From contig CBFHTK010000019.1 of the NCBI GenBank assembly GCA_965658745.1, positions 1 through 20,000 of the forward strand: 20,000 nucleotides of DNA. The letters run 5' to 3'. Below are positions 1 through 6,209 of this stretch, piece by piece (the first letter of the stretch is position 1; each line of letters opens with the position of its first letter). Below the pieces are notes generated by a model. That model saw only the letters and a list, made by a program, of their open reading frames with translations, had not been told where the DNA came from and did no database searches. Made by a program: the position numbers and the translations under genes. The DNA is from JAHDFB01 sp965658745. GTDB taxonomy: Bacteria; Bacteroidota; Bacteroidia; Chitinophagales; Saprospiraceae.

Positions 1-283
1 TTATTAAAGTCACTTTTTTGTCTAAATTTTCAGGTACACTTTTTAACGAGTTACTTAGCACAAATACGTGTTTATTATATGGCCATTCTCCTCCAAATCC
101 AATAACAGTTTCATAAGTCGTTCTTCCCATTACGATAGCGTCTATTTCTTCCATTAGTTTATTGAAGCCCATATCATTGTTTTCTGGATTTGGTATTGAG
201 TGTAACCAATCTAATTCTCCATTTTTTCCAGCTATAAATCCGTCTAAACTTTTTGCAATAAATACGATATTTTTCTTTTCCAT
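1..283 (-). CDS. Dihydrofolate reductase-family (RibD C-terminal-like) protein, 3' end cut by window edge
   Basis: Reading leftward from an ATG at 283-281, the frame stays open to the window edge, giving the first 94 residues of a protein. The N-terminus reads MEKKNIVFIAKSLDGFIAG, the signature of the RibD_C/YyaP-type dihydrofolate reductase superfamily. A downstream GRTTYE segment is the NADPH-binding region of the same fold. Family members are usually 170-190 residues, so about half is visible. They are NADPH-dependent cytosolic reductases; most stand-alone members have no proven substrate, and this one cannot be assumed to be the folate enzyme. The gene is AT-rich like the recombinase divergent from it, from which it is separated by about 115 bases. 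That arrangement suggests a mobile or accessory origin. The family call is firm; the function is not. Confidence 0.85.
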   Translation of the reverse strand, partial: MEKKNIVFIAKSLDGFIAGKNGELDWLHSIPNPENNDMGFNKLMEEIDAIVMGRTTYETVIGFGGEWPYNKHVFVLSNSLKSVPENLDKKVTLI

Positions 284-399
284 TGATTCTTGATTTTTTT
301 CTTTTGCTTGCAGAGAACGTTGAGTATACAAAGAATATAGTGAATAACGGATAATTTTATATTGAATAAGAGTTTATTCCACACCTTTTTTGTAAATCT
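284..399. promoter_or_regulatory. AT-rich divergent intergenic region between reductase and recombinase
   Basis: These 116 bases must hold the promoters of both divergent genes. A short inverted repeat, GAATAA-GAGT-TTATTC, lies at about 363-378, just upstream of the recombinase. If this were an integron-type platform, the attI recombination site would sit here, but I could not identify a convincing one by eye. No clear Bacteroidota promoter box was recognised. Confidence 0.3.
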
Positions 400-948
400 A
401 TGATAACCAGTAAATTTTTAGTTATTCAGCACCTTTTAAAAAAATATAAAACTATTTTAAAATGGAAGAGATATAGTTCTAGTACAATTAGTTCTTATTC
501 AAACTTTATGCTTCAATTTGTAAATCGACTTAATTATACAGAAAAAAACCTAATTAAATTATCCAATAAGGAGATTATTAGGTCTTGTATTACTTTAATT
601 CAGGAGAAAAAATATTCTCATTCTTCTCAAAAACAGTTTTTAGGTTCTATCAAGAAATTTTATTCAGAATGTTTTAGAAGGGATATAGACTTATCTGTTA
701 TTTATCCCTCAAGAAGTCCTAGAGAGTTGCCAGATATTCTTTCTCTTAATGAAGTAAAGACTTTGTTAAATGAGACTAAAAACTTGAAACATAAGGCGAT
801 ATTAGCTACTATTTATGGGTTGGGATTGAGAATAAGTGAGTTGATACATTTAAAAATATCAGATATTGATAGTGATAGAATGGTTGTTTTTATTAGACAA
901 GCGTCGGCTTCAAGCGGCGATCTCCATGGCGCCCGAGGTCTTCACTGA
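400..948 (+). pseudogene. Tyrosine recombinase/integrase, C-terminally truncated
   Basis: The product belongs to the tyrosine recombinase (Xer/phage/integron integrase) family common in Bacteroidota. Residues about 8-100 form the SAM-like core-binding domain. The catalytic domain begins around residue 110 (ELPDILSLNEVKTLL), and the first catalytic arginine is R144 in the GLGLRISEL box. Homology stops at about residue 167 (VVFIRQ), where relatives continue with a GKGKKDRY-like stretch. Here the frame runs into fifteen unrelated residues and a stop. The catalytic lysine, the HxxR box, the second histidine and the nucleophilic tyrosine are all missing, so the protein cannot recombine DNA. Full-length relatives are about 300-370 residues. 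The break lies at about position 900, exactly where composition changes: 14 of 60 G+C in 481-540 against 34 of 60 in 901-960. It is a relic of an integrated element or, less likely, an assembly junction. Confidence 0.85.
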
Positions 949-1165
949 ATCACTTTCATAAGAGCGTCTCTGATTTTCTCTAAATACTCTTTTCGACAAG
1001 GCGGAAAGCGCAGACATATCTTTGACTTCGACTATCGCTCAGTCCGAGACTATGGCGAGTATTTCCAACGCAGACGAGATGAGCGTTTATGAAAATGCTG
1101 ACGCAATTTATGAGAGCGATTCAGTGTTGATTCCAAAATCGGTTTTTAACAAGCTTCCGCTTGAA
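909..1165. repeat. Long imperfect inverted repeat next to ssrA
   Basis: Two arms of roughly 80 bases, about 909-990 and 1081-1165, are imperfect reverse complements around a centre near 1035. Perfect blocks include TTCAAGCGG (909-917) with CCGCTTGAA (1157-1165), CACTGAATC (943-951) with GATTCAGTG (1118-1126), TCATAA (956-961) with TTATGA (1108-1113), and ATTTTC (973-978) with GAAAAT (1091-1096). The inner three pairs share the same register, so this is not scattered chance matching. Read outward, both arms are open and encode YESDSV at matching places. The element begins directly at the recombinase breakpoint and ends where the terminator stem starts. I do not recognise it as a known transposon end. 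Confidence 0.6.
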
Positions 1166-1171
1166 AAATAG
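1052..1171 (+). CDS. Short open frame, possible 3' end of a disrupted gene
   Basis: A frame open from 974 and with an ATG at 1052 ends at a TAG at 1169-1171, directly before a strong terminator. That is the position expected of the last codons of a real gene. From the ATG it encodes 39 residues, acidic and serine-rich, ending in FNKLPLEK. I recognise no family. The other arm of the inverted repeat carries a 35-residue counterpart on the minus strand (1017 down to 910). The two peptides align without gaps from their methionines to YESDSV, 11 of 25 identical. It may be a real small gene, the tail of a gene whose 5' part was lost in the rearrangement, or non-coding. Confidence 0.25.
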   Translation: MASISNADEMSVYENADAIYESDSVLIPKSVFNKLPLEK

Positions 1172-1225
1172 AAAACCCGATCCAAAAAATGAATGAACTC
1201 ATTTTTGGATCGGGTTTTCTATTTT
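1165..1225. terminator. Strong bidirectional hairpin terminator downstream of ssrA
   Basis: Positions 1165-1192 and 1199-1225 form a stem of about 27 base pairs with one bulged A and a six-base loop. The core CCCGATCC pairs with GGATCGGG and is flanked by A-rich and T-rich tracts on both sides. It can therefore end transcription of the minus-strand tmRNA and of anything arriving on the plus strand. Outside it, CCAAAATCGG (1133-1142) can also pair with CCGATTTTGG (1227-1236), extending the structure. Confidence 0.85.
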
Positions 1226-1246
1226 GCCGATTTTGGCATTCTCTAG

Positions 1247-1614
1247 TGGAGCTGCAGAGATTCGAACTCTGGTCCAGACAAAGCATCAAAGAGCTTTCTA
1301 CATGCTTATCTTTTACTCGGAATTTTCGACATCAGGAGAAGTGTAAAAGCAACTGTCCTTCAGCTTAGTTTCTAAATTTTGGTAATCTATTCGAAACGAG
1401 ATAGAGACCTAGCCTGAAAGTTGGATGATGGGTCAGTACGCTGTGTATCAGGCGTCAAGCGCGTGACCCAAAATGCTTACTAATCCTAGATTAGGCAGCA
1501 AGTGCGAAGTTATTTTCGCCAATTGTGGTTTGATTGTCATTTTTAAGGAGTGTACAATCTTTCCCCTGCATGCTTACTAATCGATATTCTTTCCTGTCGA
1601 TACCGTTCAGCCCC
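1247..1614 (-). ncRNA. ssrA: Transfer-messenger RNA (tmRNA)
   Basis: tmRNA rescues ribosomes stalled on broken mRNAs and tags the unfinished protein for proteolysis. On the minus strand the RNA begins GGGGCTGAACGGTATCGACA at 1614 and ends with GCAGCTCCA at 1247. The 5' GGGGCTG pairs with the 3' CAGCTCC to form the alanine acceptor stem. The T arm is CAGAG-TTCGAAT-CTCTG. Upstream of it is the conserved GCATGTAGAAAGC segment. The tag reading frame (1520 down to 1491) starts with resume codon GGC and encodes GENNFALAA followed by TAA, close to the GENNYALAA-type tags of Bacteroidota. The tag stop lies within the usual CTAATC-TAG-GATTAG stem. After the discriminator A the genome reads CTA, so the CCA end is probably added after transcription. 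The exact 5' end is inferred from the acceptor pairing. Confidence 0.96.
1491..1520 (-). other. tmRNA proteolysis-tag reading frame (GENNFALAA)
   Basis: Ten codons run from the resume codon GGC at 1520-1518 to TAA at 1493-1491 and encode GENNFALAA. The ALAA end is the classic degron recognised by ClpXP-type proteases. Phenylalanine stands where many relatives have tyrosine. Confidence 0.9.
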
Positions 1615-1921
1615 AGAAATAAATTGAAACACCAAATCAAGTGTCTCGGACAGAAACTTCTTTCCGCGCAGTAAAGTTAACGGTTATATAGTTGATTTAG
1701 TTCGCTGAGAGTAAATAGTTTTACAAGGTCCTTTAGAAAAGAATCATAATGAATGATAAATCTAAGCTACAAGAGTTATAACTTATAGGACTTCATTGAA
1801 TTAGCAGTATCGACGATTATTGCGATTAAATCCACTACTAGTGGTTCTTTTGCACATTAAAAGTCAATTCGATACTTAAGTAAACCAATATCAGCTCCAT
1901 AATTCCTCCCCACTAAATAGA
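1615..1921. other. Gene-poor stretch upstream of ssrA
   Basis: About 300 bases lie between the tmRNA 5' end and the recognisable part of the decayed gene. The tmRNA promoter must be in the left part, but no clean TAnnTTTG box at a sensible distance was found. The part nearest 1921 may still carry decayed codons of the neighbouring pseudogene in another frame (it can be read as YGADIGLL on the minus strand). I see no intact open frame, tRNA or repeat here. Confidence 0.4.
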
Positions 1922-2230
1922 TTACCGCTCGGAAAGTCCAGCATTTCGCACGAGATTATAGCAGGTTTTACTTTCTACATAAGCACCATTAGCATGTCCA
2001 AATCTATCCATCTGAAGGTAACCTGCAGCATAATTATGTAGACAAAAAGGAATACGCTCTACATCTTTATACCATATGAAAATTAAATAACTCAATCCTG
2101 CTCCGTAAAATACAGCCTTAGCTCTCACTGCTACCGCAAGTTTTCTGTGGTCGATTGAATCTCTATCATTTGTTTCTGCCTGTTAGCTAACCAGCAATCA
2201 GAAAAGCGTTATTGTTCTTCAAGCTTTCAT
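1922..2230 (-). pseudogene. Decayed DUF2279/YfiM-like periplasmic lipoprotein gene
   Basis: The longest open piece (2128 down to 1922, 68 residues) contains an IWYKDVERIPF segment and a YLQMDRFGHANGAYVESK segment. These match the WYK...F and LQMDKVGHA..AY boxes I associate with Bacteroidota DUF2279 proteins. The same frame continues upstream through DSIDHRKLAVAV to an ATG at 2230. The first 16 codons there read MKAxRTITLFxLLVSx, where x marks TGA, TGA and TAA. This is a recognisable signal peptide killed by three stops. Downstream of 1922 the frame ends at TAA, well short of the family's usual 200 or more residues, and the continuation is degraded. Function of the family is unknown. The pseudogene status is seen directly; the family name rests on recalled motif resemblance. 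Confidence 0.7.
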
Positions 2231-4272
2231 TATAAATCAGTTCGATATTTATCACACCAAGCAACAGTATGTGCAATCTTAGAAATTAGATTGCTAGGTC
2301 TTCGTGCAATCCCATGCGATGCACCTGGAATCTCGACAAGCATTGTCTCAATTTTACGAAGTTTCAAGGCATGATAGAACTGCTTTGCCTCACTAGGAGG
2401 AGTTCTTAAGTCATTCATTCCTACCATTACCATGGTAGGTGTTTCCACATTTCCAACTAATGAGATTGGACTAAAATTCCAGTATTTCTCAAAGCTCTCC
2501 CACGGTTGTCCAGGATAGCGATAATCTGCATAACCATAATAGTTGTCAGCAACGAGTGTTTTACTTATCCAATTAATTACAGGTTTCTGAACCACTGCAG
2601 CTTCAAATCGATTGTTTTTGCCAATTATCCACGCAGTCATGATACCACCGGCCGATCCTCCTGAAACGAATAATTGGTCTTCACTCGCATATCCTTTTGC
2701 AATCAAATAGTCCACGCCATCCATCACATCTTGATAATCTTCTCCAGGGTAATTGTCGTATAGTAAGTTTCCAAACTCCTCACCATAACTGGTACTGCCT
2801 CTAGGATTTGGATAGAAAACAAGATATCCTTGTGCAGCCAACAATTGAAGTTCGGCAGTGAAACGCTCTCCGTAATTTAGAATGGGTCCTCCATGATTTT
2901 CAACCATAAGTGGATATGTTTTGCCCTCCTCATAGTTGGGTGGCTTAATAATCCAACCCTGAAGCGATCGTTCATCTACCGACGAAGTGTACCAAATCGA
3001 CTCCACCTTACCTAACTTTCTATGCCCTAGCAGATCATCATTTAGATTCGTCAACTGCTTCGTTTTCTTCTTTCTTATGTTGAAAGATTTCAATTCTGAC
3101 GGATGATAGGGAGAAGTAGCTGTGTATACAATCATATTCTTACCAGAAACTGAAAAAGACCCACTAGCGTAAGGTCTTCCAATTGTAGTTCCACCAACAT
3201 GTTGAATTAACTCTGTTCGAAAACCAGCATTGGAAATACTGCCAATCTTGGTCACACCTTTATCATCAAAACTGAAATAGAGCATTTTAGAATCCGATCT
3301 CCATTCAATATCTGAGATGCTGCGATCTAGATCTGTGACCCACTGCTTTTTGTCTGTACCATCGATATTCATGACGTAGACATTCGTTAATTGATAAGTT
3401 TGTACCTTGTCTTCGTAACCTAGAAATGCGATTCTTTTTCCATCAGGCGAAACATGAGGCGAATATGCTGGTCCATTATAGGCGGTGAGCTGTTTGATTT
3501 CTTTAGTCTTTAGATCCAAAGAAAAGATATTACTATCTCTGAACTGAAACTCAGGGTCACTACCTCTATTGGCCGAGAAAAATATCATATCGCTTTCTTT
3601 GGACCAACTGATATTACTTCGATGCTGAAAATCTCCTGATGTTAATTTCCTAGGTGTTCCACCTGACGCATCCATGATAAAAATGTGTGAAAAACCGTCA
3701 GGGATATAACCGCTTCCATCAGCTTCATGTTTGAGCCTGGTTGTCAACCTGGGAGCAGAAGCCCATTTTGCTCCCTTTGGCTTTCTTGGCATTTGAACCA
3801 AGACAGGTGCAGAAATAGCAACAAACATATTGAAAGCTAAGTTCTTGCCATCAGGTGACCAACACAACTGTGAAGGACTATATTCCAATTGGCTAATTCT
3901 TGCAAAAGATTGACTTTCGAGCCAATAAATAAAAATCTCACTTCCTTGATCTGTCGAGGCTAGAAATGCAATTCTATCTCCAGATGGAGACCAAGTTGGA
4001 GAATATTCGCTCACATTCATTGAAGTCAATTTGCGGTGGTCCGAACCGTCTTTGTTCATCGTCCACAAACTTCCAATTTGCTTATCTGACATAATGTCGA
4101 AGCTTTTCCGAACGTAAACTACTCGATCTCCAGACGGCGAAACTTGCGGGTCTGAAGCGTATTCGATACCAAAAACATCTAAGTAGTCAAAGTGTGGCAA
4201 ATCAATTTGAGCTCCTACTTGAAAAAGGTAAGCTGTGGCTAAAAACATCAAAAATATCCTTCTCATTGTCAT
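2230..4272 (-). CDS. Secreted S9-family peptidase (prolyl oligopeptidase/DPP type)
   Basis: This is a 680-residue serine peptidase predicted to be exported and to cleave short peptides, probably in the periplasm. An N-terminal signal peptide (RRIFLMFLATAYLFQVGAQ) is followed by a beta-propeller, about residues 30-410, with TolB/PD40-like blades such as DPQVSPSGDRVVY, SPTWSPSGDRIAF and SPHVSPDGKRIAF. The alpha/beta-hydrolase peptidase domain covers about 430-680. Its catalytic residues are S540 in GGSAGG, D621 in GMNDLRTPP and H653 in GASHGI; VENHGGP near 457-463 is the usual oxyanion region. Length and architecture are normal for S9B/S9C enzymes. Start M1 or M3 cannot be told apart (ATGACAATGAGA). 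The stop shares its edge with the pseudogene start on the same strand. The CoA-transferase gene is divergent. Confidence 0.95.
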   Translation of the reverse strand: MTMRRIFLMFLATAYLFQVGAQIDLPHFDYLDVFGIEYASDPQVSPSGDRVVYVRKSFDIMSDKQIGSLWTMNKDGSDHRKLTSMNVSEYSPTWSPSGDRIAFLASTDQGSEIFIYWLESQSFARISQLEYSPSQLCWSPDGKNLAFNMFVAISAPVLVQMPRKPKGAKWASAPRLTTRLKHEADGSGYIPDGFSHIFIMDASGGTPRKLTSGDFQHRSNISWSKESDMIFFSANRGSDPEFQFRDSNIFSLDLKTKEIKQLTAYNGPAYSPHVSPDGKRIAFLGYEDKVQTYQLTNVYVMNIDGTDKKQWVTDLDRSISDIEWRSDSKMLYFSFDDKGVTKIGSISNAGFRTELIQHVGGTTIGRPYASGSFSVSGKNMIVYTATSPYHPSELKSFNIRKKKTKQLTNLNDDLLGHRKLGKVESIWYTSSVDERSLQGWIIKPPNYEEGKTYPLMVENHGGPILNYGERFTAELQLLAAQGYLVFYPNPRGSTSYGEEFGNLLYDNYPGEDYQDVMDGVDYLIAKGYASEDQLFVSGGSAGGIMTAWIIGKNNRFEAAVVQKPVINWISKTLVADNYYGYADYRYPGQPWESFEKYWNFSPISLVGNVETPTMVMVGMNDLRTPPSEAKQFYHALKLRKIETMLVEIPGASHGIARRPSNLISKIAHTVAWCDKYRTDL

Positions 4273-4399
4273 ATATTTAAGCCCGAAAATAGAACTATTT
4301 ATTGATCGAAATTGCTCCTTTTCTTTAATATTTTTAGAAAAGCATGATCAAAAACTATCTATTCAATCCGTACTTCATTACATTCAAGGATATCTTAAA

Positions 4400-5470
4400 A
4401 TGGATTTATCAGTTTTCTTCAAAGATTTAAAAGTGGTAGAACTTGCGAGTGTTCTCGCTGGACCAGCAGTTGGTATGTTTTTCGCTGAACTTGGAGCCGA
4501 TGTTTTAAAGGTTGAAAATCCAAATACGGGCGGTGATGTCACAAGAACTTGGAGAATAAAAGGTGAAAAAAATGATCCTGCCGCATATTTCCACTCAATT
4601 AACTACAAGAAAAAATCCATCTTTTTGGATTTGAAAGATGAAGAAGATTACAAAAAGCTATTGATGCATTTCCAAGATGCTGACATTGTGGTCTCAAATT
4701 ATAGTGAGGATATAGCTATCAAACTAGGAGTTGACTACCCTACTCTACAAAAGCGGTTTCCAAAACTAATATTTGCTCAATTAAATAGCTTTGAATCCGA
4801 TCGTAGTCGTCCCGCCTATGACGTTGTACTTCAGGCAGAAACAGGATTTCTTTCTATGACCGGATTGGACGAGCAAAATCTAGCTAAAATGCCGGTAGCC
4901 TTGATTGATGTTCTGGCAGCACATCAATTGAAAGAAGGACTTCTATGCGCTTACATTCATCGCCTAAAGACAGGACTTGGAAGTAAGGTAACTACTTCGC
5001 TAGAATCTTCAGCAATTACTTCTTTGATCAATCAAGCTACCAATTATTTAATGGCAAATCATATCCCTAAACCCATGGGTACATTGCATCCAAATATTGC
5101 ACCTTATGGTGATATATATACAACTGAAGATAAAGTCAAACTTGTTTTAGCAATAGGAACTGAAAAACAATTTACAAACCTATGCGATATATTGAAGACA
5201 ACAACGCTAGCTAGTGACCCTAGATTTAGCGAAAATGCTTTAAGAGTTACAAATCGGGCAGAACTGCAAGATGCATTGCAAACAGGTTTTGATAGGATAG
5301 ACTATGAGTCTTTCAGTAAAGTGGCTAATCAGCTGAAGGTGCCTTTTGGCAAAATAAAAAACCTGAAAGAAGTTTTTCAAACTCAAGCAGCCAATGATTT
5401 ACTAAGAACGGAAAATAATGCAGAAGGTCAGAGTGTGCGTGTCAGCAGTATTGCTTTTGAGATAAAGTAG
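4400..5470 (+). CDS. CaiB/BaiF-family (class III) CoA-transferase
   Basis: Class III CoA-transferases move CoA between carboxylic acids in the cytosol through an aspartyl-CoA anhydride. The protein of 356 residues begins with the family's Rossmann segment: LKVVELASVLAGPAVGMFF (10-28) then ELGADVLKVENP (30-41). The expected catalytic aspartate is D170 in PVALIDVLAAHQ, nearly the position of D169 in formyl-CoA transferase. The HRLKTGLGSKV stretch after it is also typical. It is somewhat shorter than formyl-CoA transferase. I chose the ATG at 4400 because it has AAGGA nine bases upstream and begins just before the conserved domain; the in-frame extension back to 4235 overlaps the divergent peptidase gene and has no conserved look. 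The substrate is unknown; alpha-methylacyl-CoA racemase is the same fold. Confidence 0.92.
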   Translation: MDLSVFFKDLKVVELASVLAGPAVGMFFAELGADVLKVENPNTGGDVTRTWRIKGEKNDPAAYFHSINYKKKSIFLDLKDEEDYKKLLMHFQDADIVVSNYSEDIAIKLGVDYPTLQKRFPKLIFAQLNSFESDRSRPAYDVVLQAETGFLSMTGLDEQNLAKMPVALIDVLAAHQLKEGLLCAYIHRLKTGLGSKVTTSLESSAITSLINQATNYLMANHIPKPMGTLHPNIAPYGDIYTTEDKVKLVLAIGTEKQFTNLCDILKTTTLASDPRFSENALRVTNRAELQDALQTGFDRIDYESFSKVANQLKVPFGKIKNLKEVFQTQAANDLLRTENNAEGQSVRVSSIAFEIK

Positions 5471-5486
5471 CCTTATTTTACAAAAA

Positions 5487-5516
5487 AGTCTAATCCATAC
5501 AAGAATGGATTAGACT
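5487..5516. terminator. Rho-independent terminator between convergent genes
   Basis: AGTCTAATCCAT (5487-5498) and ATGGATTAGACT (5505-5516) form a perfect 12-base-pair stem with a six-base loop. On the minus strand it is followed by TTTTTTG, a classic U-tract, so it mainly terminates the cyclophilin gene. In the plus direction only AATAATTTTG follows, a weaker signal for the CoA-transferase gene. Confidence 0.9.
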
Positions 5517-5544
5517 AATAATTTTGAATTTTTTAATATCAGTT

Positions 5545-6048
5545 CTAGTCGATCACTTCGATCGAGTGAATCTTATCTCCCTGCTCTATTGCATTTACGA
5601 CATCCATATCAGCTTCTGATTTAACCATACCAAACACACTATGATTACCATCTAGCCAAGGAGTGGGTAAATGTGTAATAAAAAACTGAGAGCCGTTTGT
5701 GCCGGGACCAGCATTAGCCATGGAAAGAATTCCCATATCATCGTGCTTTAATTCAGGATGAAATTCATCTTCAAAATTATATCCTGGAGAACCTGTACCA
5801 GTTCCTAATGGACATCCGCCCTGAATCATAAAATCAGGGATTACACGATGAAAACTTAAGTCGTCATAATATCCTTTTTTCGCTAGCGTAACAAAATTTG
5901 CTACCGTAATCGGTGTTTTTGTTGCGTATAAATCAAGATGAATATCACCTTTTGAGGTTTTTACCACAGCTTCGATATCTTTATCGAAAGTAATACTATG
6001 AATGGTTTGTACCATTTCTTGAGCATCTATTTTAGTAAGTGCAGACAT
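5545..6048 (-). CDS. Cyclophilin-type peptidyl-prolyl cis-trans isomerase
   Basis: Cyclophilins speed up cis-trans isomerisation of proline bonds during protein folding. This one has 167 residues and no signal peptide, so a cytosolic enzyme is expected. All main active-site residues are present: R68 in FHRVIPDFMIQGG, F73, Q76, Q121 in GSQFFIT, W131 and H136 in PWLDGNHSVFG. Residues 29-165 form the whole domain; the first 28 are a short extension. I chose the ATG at 6048 because the in-frame start at 6087 adds a thirteen-residue aromatic run (NYFFLHF) unlike the family. It ends just before a strong terminator and faces a divergent transketolase gene across 161 bases. Confidence 0.95.
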   Translation of the reverse strand: MSALTKIDAQEMVQTIHSITFDKDIEAVVKTSKGDIHLDLYATKTPITVANFVTLAKKGYYDDLSFHRVIPDFMIQGGCPLGTGTGSPGYNFEDEFHPELKHDDMGILSMANAGPGTNGSQFFITHLPTPWLDGNHSVFGMVKSEADMDVVNAIEQGDKIHSIEVID

Positions 6049-6101
6049 GCTATTTTTATTTGAAAAATGTAAAAAGAAATAGTTCAAAATTGAACTTAGC
6101 G

Positions 6102-6109
6102 CAAAAGTA
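6102..6109 (-). promoter_or_regulatory. Candidate -7 promoter box of the cyclophilin gene
   Basis: On the minus strand the sequence reads TACTTTTG, an exact match to the Bacteroidota sigma-ABfr -7 consensus TAnnTTTG. It would start transcription about 45 bases ahead of the chosen ATG at 6048. A clear -33 TTTG element was not seen. Confidence 0.5.
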
Positions 6110-6176
6110 ATGAAATTGCGAAATTGAACATATTAATATTTTTCATATAAATAATTTTTTAATTGGAATAAGGTGT

Positions 6177-6184
6177 TATTTTTG
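6177..6184 (+). promoter_or_regulatory. Candidate -7 promoter box of the transketolase gene
   Basis: TATTTTTG matches the Bacteroidota -7 consensus TAnnTTTG exactly. It places the transcription start roughly 20 bases before the GTG codon at 6210. The -33 region is only a T-rich run. The two divergent boxes lie about 70 bases apart in a very AT-rich spacer. Confidence 0.55.
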
Positions 6185-6209
6185 CGGAACAACGAAAAAT
6201 CCTAGTATC

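Noticed and set aside
909..1165. attC-like or VCR-like integron recombination site
   Set aside because: The palindrome is larger than usual attC sites, and I could not find paired RYYYAAC/GTTRRRY core sites at its ends.
1247..1310. Isolated tRNA gene suggested by the TTCGAAT T-loop and acceptor stem
   Set aside because: The 5' acceptor half lies about 350 bases away with a tag reading frame between; it is the 3' end of tmRNA.
4235..4399. 55-residue N-terminal extension of the CoA-transferase
   Set aside because: It overlaps the start of the divergent peptidase gene, lacks family similarity, and the ATG at 4400 has a better ribosome binding site.
6151..6184. Complete -33/-7 promoter for transketolase
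   Set aside because: The -7 box is good, but the nearest TTG is only 11 bases upstream instead of about 19, so only the -7 box is reported.
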